NCBI GenBank assembly: GCA_023402845.1
Contig: JAEYFP010000016.1
Coordinates: forward strand, 62,001-126,000
DNA length: 64,000 nt
Source of the DNA: Bacillota bacterium
GTDB taxonomy: Bacteria; Bacillota; Clostridia; Lachnospirales; Lachnospiraceae
Reading direction: 5' to 3'
The notes under the pieces were generated by a model. That model made no database searches. It was not told the origin of the DNA and saw nothing but the letters and a program-made list of their open reading frames with translations. A program made the position numbers and the translations under genes. Position 1 is the stretch's first letter; every line of letters starts with the position of its first letter. Positions 45,101 to 53,910 of the stretch are shown one piece after another.

Positions 45101-45455
45101 GCTTCCTCCTCTGTTGTCATACCGGTCTCTTAGATAAAGCCGGTAAAGCTCCGCATCTGAATGGCCAAATCATTTCTGTATGACAAGCATTTATAATTCA
45201 AATTCATCTTTAATAGTTCAATGGCAAAATGAAAACTACGCTGTCCAGCTTCATTCCGACAAACTTATTATAAAGAAAACCGCTCAATTATACAAGTTAT
45301 TTTCATCTTAAGTAACTTGACAGCAAGTGTTAGGCTGCTGTGTAATATGTTTTTTATTTTAGAAAATAAAAGTTCTCTCAAATATTATCTTGCATATTTA
45401 CAAATTACTGCTAGAATATGTGTTGCATGGTAAATTACAAGAGATGAGGCAGTTA
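45101..45455. promoter_or_regulatory. Divergent promoter region of guaA and the MATE gene
   Basis: The region contains a minus-strand TTGTAT-17-TATAAT (45267-45295) for guaA and a plus-strand TTGACA (45316-45321)-18-TGTAAT (45340-45345) for the exporter. A TACCGG/CCGGTA dyad (45120-45145) lies in the guaA leader. No further gene is visible. Confidence 0.5.
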
Positions 45456-46811
45456 ATGGAGACAGAACAAAAGAGCCTTCTTTTTTCAAAAAAGGCATTA
45501 AATAAGTTGATCGGTCCGCTTGTGATGGAGCAGATTCTGGAGGTAACTGTCGGAATGCTCGACATCGTGATGATTTCGGGTGTCGGAGAGGCGGCGGTAT
45601 CGGGCGTTTCTCTGGTGGATAATATCAATATTCTGCTGATCGGGCTGTTTGGAGCGCTGGCGACGGGCGGCGCAGTGGTCGCCGGACATTATCTCGGACA
45701 GGGAAACAAAGAACAGGCATGCAAGGCGGCAAATCAAATTGTACTGTTTGTTGTTGTTTCCTCCATTGCTATCATGATATTGTATCTGCTCGGCAAAAAC
45801 TTTATATTACGGGTTGTATTCGGTAATATTGATCCGGATGTCGAAAGCGCGGCAAATACCTATTTGATTATCACAGGTCTTTCGATACCGGCACTTGCAT
45901 TATATAACGGATGTACGGCGTTGTTCCGTACGATGGGCAACTCCAAGGTAACGATGTGGATTTCGTTTATTATGAATGTCATCCATGCTGCCGGAAATGT
46001 CATTTTGATTTTTGAAATGCAAATGGGTGTGGCCGGAGCCGCTATTTCAACAACAATCGCCCGGTACGCGGCGGCAGCTATCATCATGGTAATGCTGTTT
46101 AATAAGAAAAATACGATTCATCTTGACCGAAAGACTTTTGAATTTCGCTTTCATAAGAGCATGATTTCCAGAATTTTATATATCGGTATCCCGACAGGTC
46201 TGGAAAACAGCATTTTTCAGCTTGGAAAGATTCTTATTTTAAGCCTCGTTTCCGCCTGCGGCACTTATGCAATCGCCGCCAACGCCGTTGCCGGAAATCT
46301 TGCGACATTAAATGTTATTCCCGGAAACGCGATGTCTCTCGCCCTTCTTTCGGTCGTATCCGTCTGTATCGGCGCAAATGACTTCGAGCAGGCAAAATAC
46401 TATACGAAAAAACTTATGGTAAAAATACATATTTATACCGGAGTCATCAGCATGGTGCTCATTCTTCTGTCGCCCATGATCGTGAAGATATACCAGCTTT
46501 CTCCGCATGCATCCTCGTCGGCAAAGGTACTGATTTGTCTGCATGCGGTCTGTGCGATGCTGTTCTGGCCCGAAGCCTTTGTGCTTCCGAATACGCTGCG
46601 CGCTTCCAATGATGTCAAGTTCACAATGGGCATCGCCATTTTTTCCATGTGGGCGTTTCGAATTGCCGCAAGCTATCTGCTCGTCATGCAGTTTAACATG
46701 AATATTGTCGGCGTATGGATTGCAATGGTCATCGACTGGCTGTTCCGTGCCATCGTATTTGTTATTCGCTATCTGCACGGCGTATGGCAGACAAAATATA
46801 GTGATGACTGA
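45456..46811 (+). CDS. MATE family efflux transporter
   Basis: A 451-residue membrane protein with twelve predicted helices in two repeats, each starting with a polar, Met/Glu-containing helix (GPLVMEQILEVTVGMLDIVM in the first, IGIPTGLENSIFQLGKI in the second), as in the MATE/DinF group of Na+- or H+-coupled drug exporters. I chose ATG 45456, with GAGG six bases upstream; earlier in-frame starts (45390) have no site. It has its own promoter. Substrate not inferable. Confidence 0.92.
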   Translation: METEQKSLLFSKKALNKLIGPLVMEQILEVTVGMLDIVMISGVGEAAVSGVSLVDNINILLIGLFGALATGGAVVAGHYLGQGNKEQACKAANQIVLFVVVSSIAIMILYLLGKNFILRVVFGNIDPDVESAANTYLIITGLSIPALALYNGCTALFRTMGNSKVTMWISFIMNVIHAAGNVILIFEMQMGVAGAAISTTIARYAAAAIIMVMLFNKKNTIHLDRKTFEFRFHKSMISRILYIGIPTGLENSIFQLGKILILSLVSACGTYAIAANAVAGNLATLNVIPGNAMSLALLSVVSVCIGANDFEQAKYYTKKLMVKIHIYTGVISMVLILLSPMIVKIYQLSPHASSSAKVLICLHAVCAMLFWPEAFVLPNTLRASNDVKFTMGIAIFSMWAFRIAASYLLVMQFNMNIVGVWIAMVIDWLFRAIVFVIRYLHGVWQTKYSDD

Positions 46812-46911
46812 CGCTTGATCCGGCATGCTGCTTTAACGCAATATCCGGCACCTGTTAATCCGGTATTTGGCCGTGTTTAACAGACAATGAATAAGAAATG
46901 GGGGAATCAGA

Positions 46912-47742
46912 ATGAGTCAGGAATGTAATAGTGACTGCGGCAGTTGCGGTGAAAACTGCAGTCATCAGGAAAAGGGAAAGCAGGATTTCAGACAGGCACC
47001 AAACGACCTTTCGCATATTCATAAGGTCATCGCTGTAGTCAGCGGCAAGGGAGGGGTCGGTAAGAGCCTTGTAACTTCCCTGCTTTCCGTCATGATGCGC
47101 CGGGAAGGATACCGCACGGCCATTCTGGATGCGGATATCACAGGCCCGTCCATTCCGAAGGCTTTTGGGATCAAAGAAAAAGCTTATGCGGATGAACTCG
47201 GCATGCACCCGGTTAAAAGTTTGAGCGGCATTTCTGTCATGTCTGTCAATCTGCTGCTTGATCACGAGACGGATCCTGTCGTATGGCGGGGACCGATCAT
47301 CGCAGGCACCGTTACACAGTTTTGGACGGATGTTATCTGGGAAGATGTGGATTATATGTTTGTGGATATGCCTCCCGGAACGGGTGATGTGCCGCTGACC
47401 GTCTTTCAGTCTCTGCCCGTGGACGGTGTGATTATCGTTGCTTCTCCGCAGGAGCTTGTCGGCATGATCGTGGAAAAGGCCGTCAACATGGCAGCCATGA
47501 TGGACATTCCGGTGCTTGCGCTCGTCGAAAATATGAGCTATTACAAATGTCCCGACTGCGGCAGCATACATTCCATTTTCGGAGAGAGCCGCATAGAGGA
47601 AACCGCCGCCAGACACGGCATAGATACCGTATGCAAAATCCCTGTCGATCCGGCTCTCGCTGCCCTGACAGATGCCGGACAGATCGAGGCAATGACCGAT
47701 AACAGCCTGCTGGAACTTATAAGTATGCTGCGTAACATTTAG
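46912..47742 (+). CDS. Mrp/NBP35-family iron-sulfur carrier ATPase
   Basis: A 276-residue P-loop protein. The deviant Walker A is GKGGVGKS (45-52), switch I is ADITGPSIPKAFG and switch II DMPPGTGD. An N-terminal Cys-rich leader (CNSDCGSCGENC) and the CPDCGS pair near residue 208 are likely Fe-S ligands. The protein probably carries and delivers 4Fe-4S clusters to apo-enzymes as a cytoplasmic dimer. GGGGG lies upstream of the ATG. A strong double terminator follows. Confidence 0.92.
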   Translation: MSQECNSDCGSCGENCSHQEKGKQDFRQAPNDLSHIHKVIAVVSGKGGVGKSLVTSLLSVMMRREGYRTAILDADITGPSIPKAFGIKEKAYADELGMHPVKSLSGISVMSVNLLLDHETDPVVWRGPIIAGTVTQFWTDVIWEDVDYMFVDMPPGTGDVPLTVFQSLPVDGVIIVASPQELVGMIVEKAVNMAAMMDIPVLALVENMSYYKCPDCGSIHSIFGESRIEETAARHGIDTVCKIPVDPALAALTDAGQIEAMTDNSLLELISMLRNI

Positions 47743-47754
47743 ACCGAAGCTAAA

Positions 47755-47816
47755 GCAAAATGCACAAGTCCGCTCAGGCTCCTGATGCCTGCATGGGTGG
47801 GACTTGTGCATTTTGC
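47755..47816 (+). terminator. Long perfect hairpin after the Mrp gene
   Basis: A perfect 17-bp stem (GCAAAATGCACAAGTCC at 47755-47771 with 47800-47816) and a 28-nt loop. No U-run follows directly, so it may act with the second hairpin at 47822. Confidence 0.65.
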
Positions 47817-47821
47817 GTGCG

Positions 47822-47850
47822 AAGAGCCTGGAAACAGGCTCTTTATTCTT
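47822..47850. terminator. Rho-independent terminator between convergent genes
   Basis: AAGAGCCTG (47822-47830) and CAGGCTCTT (47835-47843) form a 9-bp stem with a GAAA tetraloop, then TTATTCTT. It separates the Mrp gene from convergent spoIIID. Confidence 0.85.
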
Positions 47851-48104
47851 TATATATGTTGGTGCAGATATTTTTCCTTCGTCGCAAGTCCGCCACGGAT
47901 ATGCCGCTCTGATTTGTTTACATCAAGCACTTTCCTCGCCTGACTTGCCAATGACGGATTAATTTGTGCAAGACGTTCCGTGACATCCTTATGTACTGTG
48001 CTCTTACTGATTCCGAATCTCCTCGCAGTCTGCCTGACCGTTGCGTTTGACTCTATAATATAATTAGCAACGTCCACTGCCCTTTCCTCAATATATTCTT
48101 TCAA
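47850..48104 (-). CDS. spoIIID: Sporulation transcriptional regulator SpoIIID
   Basis: An 84-residue DNA-binding protein, the usual length. It begins MKEYIEERAVDVANYIIESN, has the helix-turn-helix VRQTARRFGISKSTVHKDV and the SpoIIID-specific KVLDVNKSERHIRGGLATK tail. In spore formers it acts in the mother cell, switching off sigma-E genes and promoting sigK expression. AAGGAA precedes the ATG. This is the clearest evidence that the organism sporulates. Confidence 0.97.
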   Translation of the reverse strand: MKEYIEERAVDVANYIIESNATVRQTARRFGISKSTVHKDVTERLAQINPSLASQARKVLDVNKSERHIRGGLATKEKYLHQHI

Positions 48105-48161
48105 GGAAATCCCCCTGATAAACTTGTTTTTACAGTTTATGCAAGGGCAATAGAGGATATT

Positions 48162-49046
48162 CTAATAATCCGAATTCGGCCCGCTGAATACATATTTTAA
48201 ATAGGCAGCGGAGTCCTTCGCATCCTGATCAAGACGTTCCACAGATGCCCCTTCACTCAGATCGCGCCATACTTTGATATCCGAGCCTATTGTTCCGCCG
48301 CTTTTTACAAACGGCTCCATAACAACATTTTTATTGTACCCGATTGCACGCAAAGCACTTCCGATCTGATACCACGGCAGACCTCCCTTGCCGGGAACAC
48401 GGCGGTTATTTTCACCCACATGAAAATGTCCTAATCGGTCACCTGCCAGTAAAATCGCGTCCAGCATGCTGTCCTCTTCTATGTTCATGTGAAACGTATC
48501 CAGCATAATCTTGACATTGGGCTTATCCACCTGTTCAACGAATTTCTTCGCCTCCGCACAGGTATTCAATAAATAGCCCTCAAAACGGTTCAGCACCTCC
48601 AGGCAGTATTCCACACCGCAGTCTCCTGCAATTTTTCCTACTGTGCGGACATTATTCACACTCCGCTCCCAATCGCCCTGCTTATCAATTTTCTTTGTAT
48701 AATCCACCGGCCAATAAGAGTAAATTCCTCCGCCAATCGTATGAATGTTAAGGAATTCCAGTTTTTGCAATACAGAGGAATAAAACGATACCGCATTCTT
48801 AACAATTGCCGCATCTGCCGAAGCAAGATTTTCCTCTGCCGCAGGGCCATACCCCGCTGTAAGCATGATATCGTAAGCCTCCGCTTCTGCTTTCAGCTCA
48901 CCCAGTTCCTTTTTCTCCATTTTGGCGATCGCCGCACAGGATATCTCCAGAATATCGAAACCCAATTCCTTTACCTTTTTTACATACCTTTTGTAATCTG
49001 CCGCCCACTCTTTTTCCCAGTAAGCAAAATAAATACCGTACTTCAT
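48162..49046 (-). CDS. Sugar phosphate isomerase/epimerase (TIM barrel)
   Basis: A 294-residue AP-endonuclease-2-like TIM barrel of the tagatose/psicose 3-epimerase group. Metal ligands are plausible at Glu in YCLEVLNRFEG, Asp-x-x-His in MLDTFHMNIEE, His in GHFHVGENNRR and Glu in VVMEPFVKSGG. AGGAGGT precedes the ATG. It is the last gene of the second glycan locus, directly behind the GHL6-like hydrolase, and probably interconverts a ketose released from the imported glycan. Confidence 0.88.
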   Translation of the reverse strand: MKYGIYFAYWEKEWAADYKRYVKKVKELGFDILEISCAAIAKMEKKELGELKAEAEAYDIMLTAGYGPAAEENLASADAAIVKNAVSFYSSVLQKLEFLNIHTIGGGIYSYWPVDYTKKIDKQGDWERSVNNVRTVGKIAGDCGVEYCLEVLNRFEGYLLNTCAEAKKFVEQVDKPNVKIMLDTFHMNIEEDSMLDAILLAGDRLGHFHVGENNRRVPGKGGLPWYQIGSALRAIGYNKNVVMEPFVKSGGTIGSDIKVWRDLSEGASVERLDQDAKDSAAYLKYVFSGPNSDY

Positions 49047-49084
49047 TTTGATACCTCCTGTTTCAACTTGATTTTCACTTTTAT

Positions 49085-51124
49085 TTATTCTACAACAAAT
49101 ATTTGAAAAACATCCAGTCTTGGCAGATAAATTTTAGTAAAGCCCCCCGAAGCTTCCGTTTTGAGTTCCTCTTTGCCCGGCAGCATTTTTCCCTTCAGGC
49201 CTTCCCCCTTTACCTTTACAAACAAGTCATACATCGGCGCGATCGGAGACTCCTCCTGTTGATTAATCACTGCAAAATAATCTTTTCCGCTCTTTTCCCA
49301 GTTGATGACCTCGACAAATTTAGGAGCATTGGAGGTAAACTTCATCGACTCGCAAAGTGATTTTACCATCCGGCAGAATACCTGCTTACTGCCATATGGC
49401 TGCGACATTTCTATCGGAGCCGCCGTCCATATAATAACGGAGCTTCCAACCTTTTTTCTGATTGCGCACGGCTTATCCGTGTAAATTCCGGGCGGATTTG
49501 AATGAATAGCAGAAAACTGTGCGGTTCCCGTCAAGGTATATGGCAACGTCAATGTCGCCAAAACTGTGCAATCCGTATCATCCTCTATATCGATCCGGTA
49601 TTGTGCGGACGAAATTGTCAGCGGCACTTTCCTGGAAAAGCCTTCAAAGAATACCTCTCCTGCTTCGGTAGGGCTCATATAGGTGAAGGTATGCTCCGTT
49701 TTTCCGACACTTTTTACGCCAAGCAGCTTTTCCAGCCGTTCATTTCCGATCGGACCGCTGATAAAAAGATTTTTACCCTTTTTAATATAAGCCTCTATAT
49801 CGTCCATTTCAGTTTCCCTGATATTGGCCACATGGGAAAGGATCAGCACATCCGCCGCCTCATCCGCAATATTTTTACTGCCGATCACATCATAGGATAT
49901 ATTATTTTCGCGCAGCACGGCAGTCGCTGAAACCGGCGCCTCCATGTATATTTTCCGGTTAAAGCTCTTTTCCTCCATGCTGACGCCGGTTTCATCAGGA
50001 TCATACTTTGCATGGCTGGCAAACCACACCGCCGCATTATGCTTAATATTTCCGCTCACATAGTCCTCATAGGGTCTTGTGATATCATAAATATCCTTAA
50101 TCACTCCATGGTATACTTCTGGAACGATCGTACCGTCCGGGTTAATGGCATCCACAAGCAGAAACGCGCCATTATGTACAAGTGCCGTGATTACATGCAA
50201 AAGCAGCTCTTCTTTCGTTTTTGTCGTCGTATGAAACATCAGTTCCGGATCGCATCTGGAAGTATGGTAAATAAACGGCAGACTTGGAGACACGTTCTTA
50301 TAATATTTATTGATAAAAGTCTGCTGCAGAAAACCGCCGTAATAATCTCCTCCCGCATAATCGACCGCTTCCATCAGAAGCTCGCTGCTTGCATTGATCC
50401 AGGGCGACGTAATCATCGAAAACTGATGCTCTATCGTGACCTCTGGATTGATCTCCTTTACGGCGCTTGTCGCAAAACGGGCATAGTCCGCCATCCATTG
50501 TTCTCTGCTATAAACATACTCTTTGAAATCCGGATCTTTCCAGTCAACCATGCGCGGCAGCTCCCTGCCCGTCTCGGCAAGATATCTCTCCCTGCAGCTT
50601 GGGCAAAAGCAAATATCTGGCCAGAAGGTCATATCCAGAAACATTCCTTCAAATTTATAATTTCGATTCAATTCCTGCAAATTTTCTTTTACATACTGCC
50701 GATATCCTTGATTGTTCGGACATACAATTCCATAACGGCCTGTTTTAAAATTATTTCCATTCCTGTATTCCCGAAATGTTTTTCCGTCCGGTCCGATGCA
50801 TCTCCATTCAGGATGGTTATCATACGCCCAATTGTCAAACACCTGTGTAAAATAAACCTGTACGGCAATTCCTTCCGCATGGCATTTTTCTATCATTTCC
50901 CCCAAAAAATCGTGTCCCTTAAGTCCCTTATGCATCCTTCCGATCTTTCCCGGAAAATAATTCAAACCCGTATGCGACTTCGCCTTTATCATTGCCGCCT
51001 GCACACCGGCAGCCTTCAGTGCTTCCACATATTCATCACAATTCAGCTTTGATAAAAATTCCTCGCTCCAATCGTCAATATGCATATCCAATAAATTACG
51101 TCTATAGTTTCCCTCTATCCACAT
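49085..51124 (-). CDS. GHL6-like glycoside hydrolase with amidotransferase-like domain
   Basis: A 679-residue cytoplasmic protein. The N-terminal barrel holds a GMFLDMTFWPDICFCPSCRE segment with a catalytic-type Asp and a CFCPSC cluster, as in GHL6-type putative hydrolases; a beta-galactosidase-trimerisation-like domain follows (LILSHVANIRETEMDDIEAY) and then a beta-sandwich tail. It resembles 1345-3330 in domain order but is clearly diverged. GAGG precedes the ATG. It lies downstream of the AraC gene and importer, implying intracellular cleavage of the imported sugar. Exact substrate unknown. Confidence 0.78.
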   Translation of the reverse strand: MWIEGNYRRNLLDMHIDDWSEEFLSKLNCDEYVEALKAAGVQAAMIKAKSHTGLNYFPGKIGRMHKGLKGHDFLGEMIEKCHAEGIAVQVYFTQVFDNWAYDNHPEWRCIGPDGKTFREYRNGNNFKTGRYGIVCPNNQGYRQYVKENLQELNRNYKFEGMFLDMTFWPDICFCPSCRERYLAETGRELPRMVDWKDPDFKEYVYSREQWMADYARFATSAVKEINPEVTIEHQFSMITSPWINASSELLMEAVDYAGGDYYGGFLQQTFINKYYKNVSPSLPFIYHTSRCDPELMFHTTTKTKEELLLHVITALVHNGAFLLVDAINPDGTIVPEVYHGVIKDIYDITRPYEDYVSGNIKHNAAVWFASHAKYDPDETGVSMEEKSFNRKIYMEAPVSATAVLRENNISYDVIGSKNIADEAADVLILSHVANIRETEMDDIEAYIKKGKNLFISGPIGNERLEKLLGVKSVGKTEHTFTYMSPTEAGEVFFEGFSRKVPLTISSAQYRIDIEDDTDCTVLATLTLPYTLTGTAQFSAIHSNPPGIYTDKPCAIRKKVGSSVIIWTAAPIEMSQPYGSKQVFCRMVKSLCESMKFTSNAPKFVEVINWEKSGKDYFAVINQQEESPIAPMYDLFVKVKGEGLKGKMLPGKEELKTEASGGFTKIYLPRLDVFQIFVVE

Positions 51125-51162
51125 GTCAGCCTCTTTCTATGATACTGTTTTTTTCACAGATT

Positions 51163-52092
51163 TCATTTGCTCTCTTTTTTGATATTACTCGGAATAATGG
51201 TTTCCTTTTGCGCTGCATAATTAATGTATTCACTCGGCGTCATGCCAATCACAGATTTAAATGTCTTACTAAACGCATGGATCCCGGAAAATCCTGCTTT
51301 TTCCGCCGTCTCCGTAATGTTCATTTTTCCAAGTGTCAATATCTGCTGCGCTTTTTCCACCTTTAAATTAATAATATATCTATGAAGAGAAATGCCCAGA
51401 TAATCACCAAATACTCTTGTCAGATAATTCGGCGTCACTCCGATCGCATAACTGATCGTTTCATTGCTTAAAGCTTCCTCCATATAGTGCTTATTGATGT
51501 ATGCAATTGCATTTTCTATATGGACCCATGATTTCGTTTTTCGGAAGCTGCTCATATCCTGTTTTTCCAGCTCCTGCATGCCATTTCGCAGACATAAGAT
51601 CAATAGCAGCGTTGCATAGGCTTTTAATGTTATGTCTTTGTAATCTTTTTCTTCCGCAAACTCTTTATACATGCTTAAATAGAGCTTCTTGATCTCTGCC
51701 CTGTCATTTTCATTAAGCGAGGATACCACGACCTGGTCCCCGATCAGCTTTTCGCCCTTTGGAATTTCATAATCAATTCCCTGTTCCAATATATCCTGAT
51801 GTTTTAATTCTTTACTGATTTCCGTTTCGAAAAAATCAAAATGAAAAATAAACTGCACGAGCGGTTCCTGTTCGAGAGACATGACGACATGCGTTTTAAA
51901 CGGCGGAATAATAATCACGTCCCCGACGCCCAAAACATACTTCTTTCCATCAACAACAAACTCGGCCGAGCCTTGCGCAATGTAGGTAAATACATTGTCG
52001 ATATCCCTCCACTTTCCGCTCATGGTCAATGCCTTCTTTATTCTCATCATCCTGACATAAGGACTGATTATTTCATATCCTTCAACCTTCAC
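51163..52092 (-). CDS. AraC-family regulator with cupin sensor
   Basis: A 309-residue regulator. Residues ~20-100 form a cupin-type ligand pocket (FVVDGKKYVLGVGDVIIIPP, then HVV), and the C-terminal ~100 residues a double helix-turn-helix (LSNETISYAIGVTPNYLTRV and ITETAEKAGFSGIHAFSKTF). It lies inside the second glycan operon between permeases and hydrolase, so it probably activates that locus upon binding a sugar directly, in contrast to the two-component control of the first locus. Confidence 0.9.
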   Translation of the reverse strand: MKVEGYEIISPYVRMMRIKKALTMSGKWRDIDNVFTYIAQGSAEFVVDGKKYVLGVGDVIIIPPFKTHVVMSLEQEPLVQFIFHFDFFETEISKELKHQDILEQGIDYEIPKGEKLIGDQVVVSSLNENDRAEIKKLYLSMYKEFAEEKDYKDITLKAYATLLLILCLRNGMQELEKQDMSSFRKTKSWVHIENAIAYINKHYMEEALSNETISYAIGVTPNYLTRVFGDYLGISLHRYIINLKVEKAQQILTLGKMNITETAEKAGFSGIHAFSKTFKSVIGMTPSEYINYAAQKETIIPSNIKKESK

Positions 52093-52104
52093 CTTATCAC
52101 CTCA

Positions 52105-52947
52105 TCAGCCTTTTACCGCACCTGCCATCATTCCTTCCATAATCTTGTTATGGAAAAACAAATATACGACCAGTACTGGGATGGTTGCCATTGAAAGAGC
52201 TGCCAGCAGCAGTGTATATTGTGTCATATATTGTGATGTAAAATAAGTAAGTCCGATCGGAATTGTTTTCAATGTTTCCTGGTTGATCATAACCTGCGCA
52301 AACGGAAACTCATTCCATACATGCATAAATGTCAAAATAACTACGGTCATCATGATCGGCCTGCATACCGGCATCATAATGGAAAACATAATTCTCGGCA
52401 TGCCGGCACCGTCAATCGTAGCCGCTTCCTCAAGATCAATCGAGATCCCCTTTAAATATCCGTCAATCAGAAAAACGGAGGTGGGAAGCTCAAACGCCAC
52501 ATAAATCGGAATCAAGGTAAATCTGCTGTTTAAAAGGTCAATCTGCTTAAACTGGATAAAAATCGGCACGATCAATGCATAAACAGGAATCATGATCCCT
52601 GCCATTAAAATCATATAAATCAGATTTCTTCCCGGAAAACGGTACCGTGATAAAATGTAGCCGATAGTAAATGATAAAACTAATACAAAAAATAAAGATA
52701 AAACGCTGTTAAACACACTGTTGAAAAAGAAAACGCCGAATTTTGCCCGGCCAAACGCGTTCACATAATTCTCAAAATGTAATAATTTTGGTAATGCAAC
52801 AGGGCTGACCGCAAATTCCTGATCCGTTTTGAGCGATGAATAAATCAGCCAGAAAACCGGAAATATGCACGAAAGCGATAGCACCATTATCGGGATATTT
52901 ACAGCAAAATCAGTTCCATGATGTTTTATTTTTTCTTTCACTGTCAA
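52105..52947 (-). CDS. Carbohydrate ABC transporter permease, MalG type
   Basis: A 280-residue inner-membrane permease with six helices. The EAA loop is DLEEAATIDGAGMPRIMFSI, and the C-terminus ends in MEGMMAGAVKG. It overlaps the upstream permease stop by 4 bp. It transports the sugar bound by the 53911-55293 lipoprotein; the ATPase is not encoded here. Confidence 0.93.
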   Translation of the reverse strand: MTVKEKIKHHGTDFAVNIPIMVLSLSCIFPVFWLIYSSLKTDQEFAVSPVALPKLLHFENYVNAFGRAKFGVFFFNSVFNSVLSLFFVLVLSFTIGYILSRYRFPGRNLIYMILMAGIMIPVYALIVPIFIQFKQIDLLNSRFTLIPIYVAFELPTSVFLIDGYLKGISIDLEEAATIDGAGMPRIMFSIMMPVCRPIMMTVVILTFMHVWNEFPFAQVMINQETLKTIPIGLTYFTSQYMTQYTLLLAALSMATIPVLVVYLFFHNKIMEGMMAGAVKG

Positions 52948-53834
52948 ACTTTTTTCCTCCCCATAATCAATTGTATAACCAGGCTGATGCCGACGGCAAA
53001 CAGGAGGATAAATACCGCGATTGCGGCACCCATTCCAAAGTTGCCGAATTTGAATGTATAATCATAGCAATATAATGCCAGAGAGGAAGACGCTTTTCCC
53101 GGGCCGCCGTTTGTAAGTGCAACAATATGGTCATATATTTTCATTGTGCCAGAGGCGCATAGGATAATGCAGATTTTTAACGTATCCCATATGAGCGGAA
53201 GCGTGATATAAATGGATTTTTTAAATCCCGTTGCACCATCTATTTCCGCACATTCAAATACTTCCTTTGGAATTGCCGAAATTGCACTCATTAAAAGAAT
53301 CATATACAAACCGATATACTGCCAGATGACCGGAATCGAAACCGAATTAAGCACAATTGCCGAATCATCAAGCCAGCTTTTGATCCATTCCTTTTTTCCT
53401 ACCGACCGCAAAAAGGTATTCAGCAATCCATAATTCGTATTATAAATAAATCTCCATACATAGCCTACAACGATCGGCGCCATAACGACCGGAAAAAAGA
53501 TGACCGCCCTATGAAACGATTTCCATTTCAGCCTTCTTATCGTCATCAAAAAAGCGATGATAAGCGCAATTCCAACCTGCCCCAGCACACAAATGGCCGA
53601 TAAAATAAACGTATTTTTTGTCACCAGCCAAAAATTATGATCGTTCAGTAATGTGATGTAATTATTGAATCCGACAAATTTGGGATCTCCGACTCCTTTC
53701 CATTTTGTCAGGCTATAATATACTGATGTCCCTAAAGGGATGATTAAAATATACAAAAAATAGGAAAAAGGGATTAAAACTAATGTATAAATAAGCGCAT
53801 ATTGCCTCTTAGACCTCACCTGACGTATATTCAT
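52944..53834 (-). CDS. Carbohydrate ABC transporter permease, MalF type
   Basis: A 296-residue CUT1 permease with about six helices, EAA-like loop FECAEIDGATGFKKSIYITL and the usual GGPGKAS segment. It pairs with the MalG-type gene that overlaps its 3' end. AGGTATG-like spacing precedes the ATG. It lies 76 bp behind the binding-protein gene. Confidence 0.92.
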   Translation of the reverse strand: MNIRQVRSKRQYALIYTLVLIPFSYFLYILIIPLGTSVYYSLTKWKGVGDPKFVGFNNYITLLNDHNFWLVTKNTFILSAICVLGQVGIALIIAFLMTIRRLKWKSFHRAVIFFPVVMAPIVVGYVWRFIYNTNYGLLNTFLRSVGKKEWIKSWLDDSAIVLNSVSIPVIWQYIGLYMILLMSAISAIPKEVFECAEIDGATGFKKSIYITLPLIWDTLKICIILCASGTMKIYDHIVALTNGGPGKASSSLALYCYDYTFKFGNFGMGAAIAVFILLFAVGISLVIQLIMGRKKV

Positions 53835-53910
53835 CCGTCATACCTCCCATTTCGAAAAAGAGTGCGTCCGGAGTACCAATTCCCGCACGCACTCAAATTC
53901 AGTCAATCTA

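Noticed and set aside
45101..45400. Purine riboswitch upstream of guaA
   Set aside because: The conserved purine-aptamer core sequences are not visible; only a short TACCGG/CCGGTA dyad is present.
46855..47811. 318-codon open frame antisense to the Mrp-family gene
   Set aside because: Very His/Arg-rich antisense translation, no start signal, and the sense gene is unambiguous.
50012..51052. 346-codon open frame antisense to the second GHL6-like gene
   Set aside because: Same reasoning: no ribosome-binding site and no family.
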